From positions 29,666,833 through 29,730,832 of the forward strand of contig CM038466.1 in assembly GCA_021464415.1 (NCBI GenBank): a stretch of 64,000 bases of DNA. The letters run 5' to 3'. Origin of the DNA: Lonicera japonica (Eukaryota; Streptophyta; Magnoliopsida; Dipsacales; Caprifoliaceae). The notes under the pieces are model-generated. The model saw nothing but the letters and a program-made list of their open reading frames with translations. It made no database searches and had not been told where the DNA came from. A program made the translations under genes and the position numbers. Shown here piece after piece: positions 1 to 11,215 of this stretch. How positions within the stretch are numbered: position 1 is the first letter of the stretch; every line of letters begins with the position of its first letter.

Positions 1-159
1 TTTTAATATTCAATAATCTCCTAAATTCTAACTTCTCGTAATCTAACGGAACAATTAAATTTTCAAAAATAAATTTTTTTCTTGACTGGATAAACATTAT
101 TTTAAAATTTTACTTTTTTTTAAACTGAAATATCTAATCACAAATGATCTAGTTTCATT

Positions 160-475
160 TTGAAATGCAGATATATTGACAATTCTTGAGCTAGAGTTAT
201 AAAAAGTAGATATATTTGTGTAATAGAAGACGTATTAATGTATTACACTAATATGCAGACATATTAGTGATGCAGATATATTGACAGTTCTTGAACTAGA
301 GATATTACTAGGCATATTAATGTATTAGTATAATACACCAGAGATGCTAAAAGCAGGCATATTATTGTAAAACACCTGAAATATTAAAAACAGACATATT
401 AGTATAATACACCAGAAATATTTAAAACATGCATATTAGTGTAATGTACCAGAAATGTTCAGCATAATTTGTGAT
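160..475. repeat. Degenerate tandem repeat, AT-rich
   Basis: A block near GATGCAGATATATTGACA-TTCTTGA-CTAGAG occurs twice (about 161 and 266). A second block near CAGACATATTAGTGTAATAC followed by ACCAGAAAT occurs about four times with drift. No coding potential is visible. This is a decayed local repeat or an element end; I cannot tell which. Confidence 0.5.
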
Positions 476-1499
476 GTACATATATAGGGGACCGTTTTAA
501 CAAATCTTCTAACACGTAAATGACATGGAATTATAGTGGGGTATTATAATAGTAAGAATAACGGGGGACATCTCAACAATATACGTTTACAAAATAAATT
601 GATATTGTAAACACAAACCTACCTAACCATCAATCAACAAAAATTTAAAGGCAACACATGATAAAACAACCTGATGAATAACGAAATATTGTGACAAAAA
701 TCTTGTCTGAATGGAAAGGAATCTTTCTGAAATGAAAATATACCTTTGACCAAAGAAGACCATTGTAGCAATGAACTGAACAAATGATGAAACTAGAAAA
801 TAGTTGTTTTATGTATGGCTTCAAAATAAAACCACTGCCAATAAAATAGAAGGAAAAAATTGAATGATGAGGATTAATCCCATAATCTGTTTAATAATAG
901 ATACACTCCAAAACAACAACTCATTATCCTAAGCACCTAGGTGGTTAACATAATCTATTTATTGTGATCGTCACAAGCAAGAAATAAGGAGAAATAACCG
1001 ATCAAATCAATAACCAGCAAAAATAAGGAACAACAAGAGTAAACAAATAAGCGTAAGAGGGTCATCATGCTTAATAACCTATAATAATAATGAAATTAAT
1101 TTGAAAAGAAAAACCGGGCCAAATGCAAAACAATTGGGGTAAAAACAAAAAAGTGGGTGAAATCCTAATTTCTGAAACGGATTGGGTCTAAGGGTCCGTT
1201 TGATTAGAGATTTTGATAATTCATAGAATCTTGGTGGAAGCTTTCCATGAAATTTGGTAGAGAGATTGATACATCTCCAACAATTTGTGTAGGAAAATAT
1301 TCAACTATTCATGAGTTGCCCTATACATATATGAAAATTTTTAAGTGCGGATCAGTCCGTATTCCGTACCAGAAACGAACTCATATATACTATATCAGCT
1401 CATTTCATGTTTCTTTAGCTAGGAGAAAAGGACCAAATCTGCATTCATAAAATCTCTGTTTCATGCACAAATATATTATGCCTTTTGTCAATTTAAAAT
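476..1499. other. Intergenic, no gene recognised
   Basis: AT-rich sequence with no open frame I recognise. The short frame at 1247-1450 has no family resemblance. The text near 1195 (GGTCCGTTTGATT) resembles MITE ends seen again near 33311 and 38855, but no matching second end was found. Confidence 0.5.
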
Positions 1500-1769
1500 G
1501 ATAGGAATAAGTAATGAACAAATATGGACAAATTAAGCCTTCTTTTCACCTGAAGAAACTTTCTTCTTTATTCCAAATAGGAAACTTTTTTATAGAGCAA
1601 GGCTTCATGCATGTGTGACACAAACCGGGTGTATTGCCATTTGGTATAGCTGGCCAATTGTAATGCTCCACATGGTTGCCACCTAATCCTATGTGGCACA
1701 AACATTATTGACCACGTGAGACCCACATGAAATGCCACAGAGTTTATTGGGTTTGCGATACTATAATTT
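1500..1769 (+). repeat. Isolated copy of the ankyrin-gene 5' flank
   Basis: This stretch aligns by eye with the region upstream of the ankyrin genes at 46920-47440, 37540-37700 and 62850-63770. Shared landmarks are 'aataagtaatgaacaa', 'tctttattccaaat', 'gcaaggcttcatg', 'tgtattgccat' and 'atgaaatgccacag'. No ankyrin coding sequence follows, because the copy is cut at 1770 by an LTR. It marks an older, wider extent of the ankyrin duplication. Confidence 0.65.
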
Positions 1770-2241
1770 TGTTGAAAAGTATAATTCACAATTACAGAGA
1801 GGTTTTTGATATTTTGGATTAGAAAAATTTAGAGTAAACTAGGTATATTATGTCACTAAAAAAATCTAGCAACTATCTTGTAGTACTAAGAAGGGCTCTG
1901 GAATATTCCTAAGAAATATCTAGTACGTACTTCAAATAGATTTAAGTGCAAGGAAAAATTCAAAGGACGCTTGAATATCTAGAAATCTAGAGTATTCACT
2001 TGTACACTATAAATAGGTGCATGTGTAGACATTGTTGGATGTAAGGAAGACGAAGAAAGGAAATAAAAAAAAGAGAAAAGAAAAAGGAAATCATTATCTT
2101 GCAATTGAGGTATTTCTCTAAGTATTTTGGAGGAACTACCTCCATAGCTATACATCTCCAAACACATAATACACTACCATACAAGAGTAATTCTAAATAT
2201 GCTTCCACTCTACTCAGCTAAAATTGTAAAAATTTTCAACA
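1770..2241 (+). mobile_element. Left LTR of a Copia-type non-autonomous relic
   Basis: Starts TGTTGAAAAG, ends TTTTCAACA, and is followed at once by TGGTATCATAATATG, close to the initiator-Met tRNA primer site TGGTATCAGAG of plant Copia elements. It contains a TATA box (CTATAAATAGG near 2009). Its first 240 bp match 23619-23830, which I read as the partner LTR displaced by a 19.6-kb insertion. The five bases before it are AATTT; the partner flank is lost. Confidence 0.6.
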
Positions 2242-2256
2242 TGGTATCATAATATG
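2242..2256 (+). other. Primer binding site of the Copia-type relic
   Basis: TGGTATCATAATATG immediately follows the LTR. TGGTATCA is the usual start of plant Copia primer sites (initiator Met tRNA). The rest has drifted. Confidence 0.5.
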
Positions 2257-2823
2257 TTCATATCCTACCCCTTTGGTTCTTGATGTGTTTAAAAAAATAA
2301 AAAAAATCTAGAGAATTGTTACTCTTGCCAAAGTATTTTTGAAAAAAAGAAAGAGAAGGAGAAGAAGAAAAATCATTTATGTGAAAAAAGGACACGGACG
2401 GTGGTAGGCAGATTTTCAAAGAGGAGAAAAAGAATTTAAAGAAAAGAAAGTTTCTTAATGTTGAGGATTAAAAGAATTAAAAGAGAGAAGACTCAATCGA
2501 GCCAAAGTGTCTCGAAATAAGACAAAATGTGTGGGCTATGTAAAAGAAAAAGATCGGAGAGGCTAACAAGCACGTGCTGATAGAGAAAAAAGGAAAAGAA
2601 GACTGGAGGCTAGCAATTAAGTGTCTGTTGATAAAAAAAAATAAAAATGAAAGAAATAAGAGGTTCACAAGCATCTACCGATAGCAGGGCTGGCCCTGGG
2701 CATAGGCGGCCCAAGCCGTGGCCTAGGGTCCCCGACGTAGCAGGTCTCCTGAATTTTTTGGGCTTTTTATATATACATATATGTTATAGTGAATAAAATA
2801 TTTATGGTTGAATAAGATAATAA

Positions 2824-2896
2824 TGTGGTTCTTGGTCTAGTGGATGAAGGCCTTTGATTGCTACTTGGAGTGCTGAGTTTGAGACCCGCCGGAGGG
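2824..2896 (+). repeat. tRNA-like (SINE-type) fragment
   Basis: TTGGTCTAGTGG resembles a tRNA A box, and GAGTTTGAGACCC about 50 bp later resembles a B box. The spacing fits a tRNA-derived SINE head. No clear tail or target duplication was seen, so this may be chance. Confidence 0.3.
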
Positions 2897-3115
2897 TTTT
2901 ATTTTTTCAGTTTTAATACGCAGCATAATTTAATTAAAAGTAAGTAATAAATAACACTTAAACCCAGTTTTAATAAGCACATTATCTTTTAGTTTTTGTT
3001 TTAACTAAATTCTACATGGGTAAGAAATTTAATTAATCTTTTTATACTTTTCAAATTTCATTGCTATATAATTTTTTTGTTGAAATTTATTAGTGTAGTT
3101 ATATTACATATATAA

Positions 3116-3508
3116 GAGCATCTCCAACCGTAGTGTATAATTTTGGTTTGTGTAAAATTTATACGTTTTGTAAAAAAAAAAGGTTGTCCAGCAGTCTTGT
3201 AAGAAACTTTGACACTTAGGATTTGTGTAAAAAGGTTGAGTAAAATACAAACCCAATTTACACAACCACGTCAGATAATCTCGCGTCTATTTTCTCAATC
3301 CGTATCTAGCAATAAATGAATTTCAAAAGTAAAGGAATAAATATAGGATAAATTCCACTTGTGCGTATTTAATTGGTAGTTTAATATTTACACAAAAGTC
3401 TAAAATAGACTATTGGAATACAAAACAAATTCTTTATTATTTTTGTATAAATCTCACTTTGACACGTAGGATTTACACAAAATTTATACAAGACGATTGG
3501 AGATGCTC
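3116..3508. mobile_element. Tourist-like (PIF/Harbinger) MITE
   Basis: 393 bp with inverted ends GAGCATCTCC and GGAGATGCTC, flanked on both sides by TAA (3113-3115 and 3509-3511), the three-base duplication expected of PIF/Harbinger insertions. It sits inside the 2685-3583 hAT-like element, so it inserted later. Confidence 0.8.
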
Positions 3509-3928
3509 TAAGTATATAAAAATAAAAAAGGGCCCCAAAATAAAAATCCGCCTAGGGCCCCTCAAAACTCAGGACCAGCCCTGCGATAAAGAAAAAGGAA
3601 ATAAGATGGGACGCTAGCAAGTGCCTACGATAGGAGAAAAGAAAAGAAAATCAGAAGCTATCAAATGCCTATCGAATGTTAAAAGGAGAAAAGAAATTGG
3701 GAAACTAGCAAGTGCTTCACCGATGAGAGTATTTGGGCAAAAGTACGAGGCGTAAAAAAAAGGGCAGTAGACTCACAAGAGAAGAAAAGGAGTGATACAA
3801 GAGAAGAATAGCAAGGGACCAAAGCAAAAGTCCAGGAGAAGGAATGGCGGCAATCTGGATAAGAAGAACATGGCAACTGTCAAGGAGAGTTCAAAGAACA
3901 AAAAGAAAGGAAGAAAAGTTGAAGGTGT

Positions 3929-5482
3929 TGTAGACACCCCGATCCGTGACCCCCGCAAGAACCCTAACGACCCACAAGAACTACTGTTTTTGGAGTCCGA
4001 GACCCACCCGAGCACCCGAAACTACCCCGAAATGGTTTGTTGGCCAACAAACCTGTTTTTTAAGAGGGATTGTCGCACGACATATCAGTGTGTCGCGCGA
4101 CAATTACTGGTATTGTCGCACGACAATCACTTTTATGTCGCACGACAAACCCCTCTGACCCCGACCATCCACTATCTGACACGTCAGTCTGTCAGAGACA
4201 TTACTTCAGTCATATGTCGCGCGACATTGGTCAACATGTCGCGTGATACTTGCCCTTTCTGGGGAAATGTCATACGACAATCCTTCCCCCGCACTATAAA
4301 TAGGCCAACACCCCCAAGGGTTAAAAAAAAAAGCAACTTGGATTTGGAGAATTATTGGCTTATATCTGATTTTCTAATATTTCGTCAAATATTTTTCTGT
4401 TATAATCTTATTTCTGAGGAATTATCGAATTTATTCTCGACACTCGACGTGTCCTGTTTCTGGAATCGAATTCTCGAAAATATCTGAAAAAGGAAAAGAT
4501 CATTATCGCCGGAGATCTCTCTGCCATATTATGTTTTCTTTCTTATTATTATTCTCGTCGGGAAGGTAAAGAAAATCTCTTCTAGTATTTAAATTATATA
4601 TCTGTGTACTTGTTTTGCTTCTATTGTGCAGTCCACGTTTTATTTGAATAAACTTATTACCAAATTACAAAGTAGTCTACTGTATTCAAAACAAAAGACC
4701 CTGATAAAACCATTTCCAAAATCAGAAGGATAAGTACATTATCGTCCAAACAAAATCCTATTTTCAAAATCCGGACTAATAAAACTTATCTAGGAATTAA
4801 AATCAACATATCATGTCTTTGTAGACTGCGACGTGTCTGATAAAACTCCCCTCAAAGAGTTCTAATTCCATATTAAATTAGTCCCGATACAAGATCCGAA
4901 CTTTTACAAAAGTAATCACAATACGAAAAAACCGTCATTATCCGAAAAAATAATACGAAAAACTCTCTCAAAATAAAAGGTTTTGTCACTTGTATTTACA
5001 TCTTTCAAAATATAAAAACATCGGATCTCGGAATACAAAGGATTTCATCCCTTTCCCCGCTTTTTCCAGAAATTAAGGTTTTCTCACTTGGAAAGTAGTA
5101 GACTGTCAATAAAAGCATCCAAGTTTTTCAACATAAAATAAACATATAAGACCACTAGAGACCGAAAGGACGAAATGGGTGCTTAACACCTTCCCAAATC
5201 GTAATATAGTTCCCGAACTCTATAGAATCCTGGTTTCGTAGACAAATGTGTAAAGAAAGGCTTATATGTAGCCTTTTCTCTTACACAACTATTTTGTCCG
5301 TTTTCTCGTAAAACGTACTGGCGACTCTGAACGAACCCTCTTGCATCTAGAAATAAGATAGAGGGACACTCGATATGAATTATCAACACATAGAAGCAAA
5401 TGGAACAACGGAATCCTTTCCGATGTTTCAGACTCCCAAACCAGAGGCTGAGAACCTGGGGTCACATTTGCGGATTCTCACA
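3929..5482 (+). repeat. Left LTR of the Tat-type element
   Basis: 1554 bp, TG...CA. It matches 21963-23514 almost throughout. The differences I could see are mostly single C/T or G/A changes, for example CCCGCAAG versus CCCACAAG near the start. The promoter is at 4071-4303; primer site follows. Confidence 0.9.
4071..4303 (+). promoter_or_regulatory. LTR promoter: palindrome array plus TATA box
   Basis: Seven copies of a 12-bp palindrome, consensus TGTCGCGCGACA, start at 4071, 4091, 4114, 4136, 4215, 4237 and 4268. A TATA box (TATAAATAG) lies at 4295-4303. Several copies carry one transition, such as TGTCGCACGACA. The right LTR has the same layout from 22105, with a TATA box near 22330. Binding of a factor is inference. 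Confidence 0.65.
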
Positions 5483-5483
5483 G

Positions 5484-5501
5484 TGGCGACTCTGCTGGGG
5501 A
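5484..5501 (+). other. Primer binding site, Tat-type element
   Basis: TGGCGACTCTGCTGGGGA begins two bases after the LTR end. Primer sites of this GGCGACTC...GGGGA type are familiar from plant Tat/Ogre elements, where a tRNA-Arg primer is usually proposed. I did not verify the tRNA. Confidence 0.6.
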
Positions 5502-6142
5502 CACTAGAAAACTAGACTCTTATATGTGGACTTTTTTGTTTATTTATTGAAAACTTGCTTTTACTGCTTTCCCTACTTATGTTAATTGATTGAGAAGAAA
5601 CCTTTTTCTAAAAATAGAAGTTTTCAAAAATACGTAATAAAGATAATGATATTTGTGAAACCAACCTTTCGAACTTTACATGCACTTTCACAAATCATGC
5701 ATTGGTTCTACGAGTGTGAAATTACCCCAAACCCTCGGAAGTATTATAAGTGAGTAGGGAGTTGGCTTGCTTGGGCCAACATAAACCGAAAGCATTTACT
5801 TCCACTTTCCTTAGCTAAGTACGCCCCCGAGGTATATCGAGTGACGAGAACACTCACGTACCCGAGAAGTATATCAAAAGACTCTTGCACATACCCGCCC
5901 CTATGGGTATATCGCAAGGTCTTGCCAAATAAGAGGGAGCCTGAAGCCTTAACCGTTCGTACACCTGCGCTGCATATAAGATCAAGTCGGCTAAAACACT
6001 TGTCAAACAGCCGTAGGGGATGTACCACCTTACGGCTTACCTTACAACACCTTTTTAAAAACCCGAGTCTTTTCTCGGCAATTTTTAGTGGTTCTTTTGG
6101 AAAAAATCAAGTCGCATCATAGTCTTCCTTCATCTTCACCAC
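5502..6142 (+). other. Untranslated leader between primer site and gag
   Basis: No long open frame with family resemblance. Three copies of a CCCG-AG/GTATATCG phrase (near 5827, 5861 and 5897) give a small local repeat. I see nothing else in it. Confidence 0.45.
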
Positions 6143-7993
6143 GTGGTTTCGTCTACAGCCGTGAACAATAACAGTCTGGAAGGTTGGGCCGGTCGAGATC
6201 ATACCGGAAGACTAGTAAGACCAAGCACACCCGAAATGGCCGATGGACGCGAGAATCAAGAGATAGATCAGAGCCTAGCCGAGGCGTCTGCAGCACATCC
6301 AACTTTAGCCGAGATGCATCGTCTACTTATGACTGTTAGCAAGAATTTAACAAGCCTCGCGACCAAGCAACAGGGTACCCAAATTCGAGTAGAAGAATTA
6401 TCGGCCGAGCGAACCGCACCACTAGGGTTTGAACGGCTACCACCAAATCCGAATCAAGGGCACTCATTGCAAGTACTTCCCCCAGTCCAAGGAACCAATC
6501 CACCCCAAACGGGCCCTATCATAGCCGGTCCTGTTCAGACCGATCCCCACAATCAAAATCAATGGGCCCCGAATTCAGGCCCCACTTATCAGCAACAAGA
6601 GCCACTCATCGTCTGGCCCCAATCCCAACAAGGCTTTGAGCCTCAGTACCAACCATGGCCACAAGTTCCCCCAAGGCCTATTCCACCCCCGGCTCTGGTA
6701 GCCCCTGCTAATGAGTACCCAGACATCAACCGACTCCGGGCAGTATATGCCGAATTGGTTATAGCTTGGGAACAGCCCGATGAGGTGTCAAGAGAAAGTG
6801 AAAAAATGAAGAAACTGAAAGAGCAGATGAAGGTTCTGCAAAGGGGGATTTTCCTAATAAAAGGGGCAGACGAGATTACAGATATGAATGCCTTCTCCCT
6901 CTACCTAGAAGCAAGATTACCCCAGGGATTCAAACTCCCTTCCATCACCAAATTCACAGGAACCATACCCCCTAAAACCCATCTTCAATCCTACATCAGA
7001 TCCATGCAAGTGTCCGATTGTGGAGAGCCGGAGTTAGCTCAAGCCTTTCACATGACTCTCACGGGGGCCGCCCTGAGATGGTTTTTCGATTTGGAGAGAC
7101 ACCACACAAAAACTTGGGGAGATATCCTCAAGGAGTTCATGACCAAATACGGGTCCAACGAGGATTTAGAAATTACCCGTAAACACCTAGAAATGGCCAA
7201 ACAAGGAGAGAAGGAAAGCTTCAGCGATTTCGTCACACGCTGGAGAGAAATGGCCTCCCAAATGTCCAAACGGCCTGATGAGGAAGAACAGTTGGAGATC
7301 ATACAGAAGAATTTCACTTCAGCTGTACTGAGTTGCATGGGAAAGCATGTGTTCCCACACTTCAGAGCCCTGTTGAGCATGGGGTCGCAAGTAGAGGAAG
7401 AATTGGCCAAGAAGGCAGAAATCGATACCAAGAAAGCCTCATACACCGGGAGAAAGACGGCCACTCCAGCCGTGAACCAACTAAGCTCATACCCATTTCA
7501 ACAGTCCCAACAAACCCCCCCGATGAGTTGGCCTGCACAAGGAGACTCTTCGAGCACCGAGGCCAAGAAATGGAGAAACTTCTGCACCCTTCTCACTACC
7601 CTGGTCAAAAGCCTAGAACTACTCCGAAAGGCCGGACTGATCACTCCACTCAACCCGCGCCCCTCACCAAACCCTATTCCCAGCACCTGGAGAATGAATG
7701 AGAACTGTGCGTACCATCAAGTAGCGGGCCACGACACGGAATGTTGCTTGGCTCTTCGCCATCATATCCAGGACCTCATTGAAGCTGGAACCATCCCCGC
7801 ACCCAGTGGGCCCAATATTACTAACAACCCCCTTCCCAACCATGCTCCACCTGCGGGAATTAACGCCTTAATCACTGATGAAGAAGGCTTTGATCCCGTG
7901 GGACTCATTCGAGACGACCCAGCCTACAAGTCACCAGTTGTGCCGCCAAAGAAGGCTCAAGTTGCCCCAGGCCTCAATCCGATAATTGACTAA
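6143..7993 (+). CDS. Gag polyprotein, Ty3/gypsy Tat-type
   Basis: Capsid protein of the retrotransposon, expected to assemble the cytoplasmic particle that holds its RNA. The frame is open for 616 residues from a GTG at 6143, which may be a mutated ATG; the first in-frame ATG is at 6236. Residues 40-190 are Pro/Gln-rich. A retrotransposon-gag domain lies at about residues 270-420, with the AALRWF motif and a following W...F...Y pattern. A zinc-binding C-X2-H-X4-H-X3-C motif (CAYH...H...C) lies at about residue 520, a spacing variant seen in plant Tat gags. Unlike pol, this frame has no internal stop. It ends with TAA or TAG-type termination at 7993, just before the protease region. Confidence 0.85.
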   Translation: MVSSTAVNNNSLEGWAGRDHTGRLVRPSTPEMADGRENQEIDQSLAEASAAHPTLAEMHRLLMTVSKNLTSLATKQQGTQIRVEELSAERTAPLGFERLPPNPNQGHSLQVLPPVQGTNPPQTGPIIAGPVQTDPHNQNQWAPNSGPTYQQQEPLIVWPQSQQGFEPQYQPWPQVPPRPIPPPALVAPANEYPDINRLRAVYAELVIAWEQPDEVSRESEKMKKLKEQMKVLQRGIFLIKGADEITDMNAFSLYLEARLPQGFKLPSITKFTGTIPPKTHLQSYIRSMQVSDCGEPELAQAFHMTLTGAALRWFFDLERHHTKTWGDILKEFMTKYGSNEDLEITRKHLEMAKQGEKESFSDFVTRWREMASQMSKRPDEEEQLEIIQKNFTSAVLSCMGKHVFPHFRALLSMGSQVEEELAKKAEIDTKKASYTGRKTATPAVNQLSSYPFQQSQQTPPMSWPAQGDSSSTEAKKWRNFCTLLTTLVKSLELLRKAGLITPLNPRPSPNPIPSTWRMNENCAYHQVAGHDTECCLALRHHIQDLIEAGTIPAPSGPNITNNPLPNHAPPAGINALITDEEGFDPVGLIRDDPAYKSPVVPPKKAQVAPGLNPIID

Positions 7994-9424
7994 TGGATGG
8001 CTAAGATGAACTTTCTGCCCGGGCAGGGTTTAGGAAGGCGAATCAGGGGATCTCCCAACCACTTACAAACAAGACCAATCCCAAAAAATCTGGGATAGGA
8101 TGGATCCAGGATAAGAAGAAACAACCATGGAAGCCCCCGGGGTCTTCCCAAGGAGACAATTTGTTTGACACAAACCTCCCCCGAAACTTTTAGTTGGTCT
8201 ACGAAACCGGAATCATCGGAAGCCTCAGAGGGATCAGACCCAGCATCCCTTTGGATACAATAAATTACCCGTTCAGGGAGGGTATACCAACCACTCCCAA
8301 TGGATACCGAGAAATCACCACCTCCTAAGAAAATAGGAGACGACGAGTACTGGAACAGTTAAAGAAAACTCAGGCACACATCACCATTTGGGGCGTCTTG
8401 GTTGCCTCCAAATCTCACAGGACCGCCTTCATCAAACTCCTAGATAAGGCCGTCATATCACCAGACTCTACGCCCGAACAACTACCAAACATGATCGGGT
8501 CCCTTACAGTCCAAAGAAGTCTGTCATTTTCAGATGAAGACTTGTCTCCATTGGGGAAGAAACACAGTCTGGCCCTCCATATTACTGTCCAGACCCGATG
8601 GAAAATCCTGCCACAGGTCCTCATCGACAATGAATCAACCATAAATGTCTGCCCTTTGAAGACCGACAAGTGTTTGGGTATCTTAGACTCAAACTTTTTC
8701 CATCAGCAGTGACCGTTAAAGCCTATGACAATACCAGAAGGGCCGTTCTGGGTTCCCTAAAGCTAGATCTCATGGTCGGTCCCAGAAATTTTCCAGCCAA
8801 TTTCCAAATCATAGACATTCCCTCCAGTTTCAACCTCCTGTTGGGAAGAGCATGGCTACATAACATAGGAGCACTCCCGTCATCCTTACACCAGAAGATC
8901 AAGATACCGTTCGAAGGGAATATAATTACCATCCAAGGAGATCCTGAGAGGACCTTGGCAGATCTGGAATTACCTGTTTTGGGCATCGGGAGCCAGAGCA
9001 TACAACTGGGAGGCTTTTCTTACGAGCCTCAAGTACAAGCTCTCACCACCCAAAGAATCGAGTATCTACCCCCTGATAATATTCCCGGTCTCAGCACCAA
9101 GATCACGAATATGCTGAGAATGATGAAATACTTACTTGGAGCCGGTCTGGGAATGGGACAGTCATGATTACTTCAGGCCTTAGAACCAGTAACGAGGCGT
9201 AAAAGAGAAGGGTTGGGGTACTGGCACACCGAAGAAGACAACCAAGAAAAAAAGGTCGAGGGCATCAGTATCCGAGTTTTAGCTCTCTGAATGGGTTTTT
9301 CGTCAAAGAAGGAAAAGACTTCTCCTTTTGCGGCTTTCAGGAGCCTTGGAAAAACAACGACGGAGATAACCTTCCAGGATGGGAAATCTTCTATGAAGAG
9401 GACCTCTATCTCAAAGAAAATATT
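7994..9424 (+). pseudogene. Protease region of pol, frame-broken
   Basis: Retroviral-type aspartic protease part of the polyprotein, spread over at least two frames. At 8398-8712 the frame holds the active-site stretch VLIDNES at 8620-8637. The family usually has D-x-G here, so the glycine codon reads GAA (8632-8634), a likely inactivating G-to-A change. The downstream flap and LLLGR-WLH motif continue in another frame at 8670-9167. A G-rich 'GAGLG' motif near 9140 resembles the post-protease segment of Tat elements. Earlier parts (7994-8397) carry stops and frame changes. Confidence 0.65.
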
Positions 9425-11215
9425 TTGCACAGCTTCTCTACCAAGTTGACGATCGGGCCGAGAGAAGAAAATGAAGACAAGGACGATGAAGAGGAAGAAA
9501 TGATCGGAGATCTCTTCGACATCATGGCTCTAGGGGATGATGAGCCAAGAGACGACCCTGTACACTTAATACATACCGATCCAGATTACCAGAAAGAGGG
9601 GGAAAAGAGTGAAATTATAAGGGTGAGAGATAAGAGTAGGGAGGAGTCGCTCCTAGATTTACTTTTTAAACTTGTACCTGTAAGCACTATTATTAATGAA
9701 GAAGACTCTGTTTTGCGTTATCCTTTTAGTTTTGATTCTGTAATTGCTTATATTGAGATGGAAAGACTAAACGAACACCCTGAACGGGAGGAGCAGCGTA
9801 TACAGAGTGAGGAAGGAGACACTCTTTTGATTAACCTCGGGACAGAAGAAGAAAGAAAAGAGGTCCGTATTGGGGCAAGTCTAAGCGAGACAGAAAAAGA
9901 AGAATTCACACAAACTCTGAATGAGTACGTAGATGTCTTTGCCGGGTCCTATGCAGATATGCCAGAATTGCACAGCCAGATAGTCATGCACGAGATACAC
10001 ACCAAGCCGGAGTTTAGACCAATCAAGCAAAAATTAAGAAAACTTACACCTGAGTGGTCCCTGAAAGTGAAAGAAGAAGTGATGAAATAACTGAGTGTGG
10101 GGTTCTTGCGAATGATCGAGTACCCTTCATGGTTAGCCAACATTGTACCCGTCCCAAAGGCAAATAGGAAGGTCCGCATGTGTGTAGACTACCGAGATCT
10201 CAATAAAGCCTGCCCGAAAAATGATTTCCCATTACCCAACATTGATTTAATAGTGGATAATACCGCTAACCATGCTTTGAAGTCATTAGTAGACGGTTTC
10301 GCCGGGTATAATCAGATCAAGATGCACCTGGATCACCAAGACAAAATAGCATTCATCACACCGTGGGGGACATACCGCTACACCGTTATGCCATTCGGGC
10401 TGAAGAACGCCGGGGCAACATATCAGAGGGCAGCTACCGCTATCTTCCACGACATGATTCACAAAGAGGTAGAAGTGTATGTGGATGACATGATAATCAA
10501 GTTGAAAAGGAGCGAAGGCCATGTACCAGCTTTACGAGCCTTTTTTTACCGCCTCCGCCAGTACCAGATGAGACTCAATCCGCAGAAATGTGTGTTCGGA
10601 GTAACCAAAGGAAAACTCTTGGGTTATGTCGCCAGCCAGAAAGGCATCGAGGTAGACCCTACCAAGGTTCGAGCTATTTGAGATATGCCCGAGCCTCGTA
10701 CCGAGAAAGAAGTTCGGGAATTTTTGAGTAATTTACAGTACATTAGCAGGTTCATCTCTCAGCTTACCCAGACCTGCGAACCCATCTTCAAACTCCTGAG
10801 GAAGTCTTCACCAAGAGAATGGGACGATCAGTTCTAGGAGGCTTTTGATAGAATCAAAGACTACCTCTCCAAACCTCCAGTGTTAGCCCCACCATAGACC
10901 GGACTGCCACTAATTCTATGCCTGACCGTCATTGATTCAGCTGCAGGAGCCATGCTAGCCCAACATCTGACCGATAAACAGAAAGAACAGGCCATCTACT
11001 ACATCAGCAAGAATTTGTCCCCATTTGAGATAAACTACACGCCATTGAAAAAATCATGCACATCTCTCGTCTGGGTAACACAAAAATTACGGCACTACAT
11101 GCTGGTTTTCCCGGTCATCCTGGCATCACGAATTGATCCGTTGAAATACCTCTTTCGAGAAACCAGCTCTCTCGAACCGTATGGCAAAATGGTTATTCTT
11201 GCTCTCCGAATTTGA
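9425..11215 (+). pseudogene. Reverse transcriptase and first RNase H, with stops
   Basis: RNA-directed DNA polymerase of the Tat-type element. An acidic linker (9425-9850) leads into the RT: RPIKQKLRKL, then CVDYRDLNKACPK, MPFGLKNAGATYQ and the catalytic YVDDM near 10480, which is intact. RNase H follows (about 10880-11130). Stops interrupt one frame at 10088-10090 (TAA), 10679-10681 (TGA), near 10836 (TAG) and near 10895 (TAG), each one C-to-T step from CAA, CGA or CAG. In RNase H the Glu expected before the 'SC..LVW' motif reads Lys (about 11048). A one-base insertion near 11157 shifts the frame into the next domain. Confidence 0.85.

Larger units (their letters stand above)
2685..3583. mobile_element. 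hAT-like non-autonomous DNA element
   Basis: The ends form an inverted repeat: CAGGGCTGGCCCTG on the left and the complement of CAGGGCTGGTCCTGAG on the right, with GGCGG/CCTAGGGCCC motifs just inside both. CAGGG ends of this kind are typical of plant hAT-like elements. The flanks share CGATA, consistent with an eroded target duplication. The interior has no transposase. Confidence 0.65.
2560..3760 (+). repeat. Purine-rich degenerate tandem repeat inside the relic
   Basis: A unit of about 50-65 bp recurs: GCTAGCAAGTGCCTACCGATA followed by an A/G run such as AAGAAAAGGAAA. Copies lie near 2560, 2615, 2668, 3612, 3657 and 3707. Units on both sides of the hAT insertion match each other, so the array is older than the insertion. 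It replaces the coding region expected inside a Copia element. Confidence 0.55.

Noticed and set aside
3792..4487. 231-codon plus-strand frame
   Set aside because: It runs from the purine-rich relic straight across the Tat LTR boundary at 3929, so it is a chance fusion. The N-terminal Lys-rich part only reflects A/G composition.
7048..7464. 138-codon minus-strand frame inside gag
   Set aside because: It is the shadow of the gag frame; no motif.
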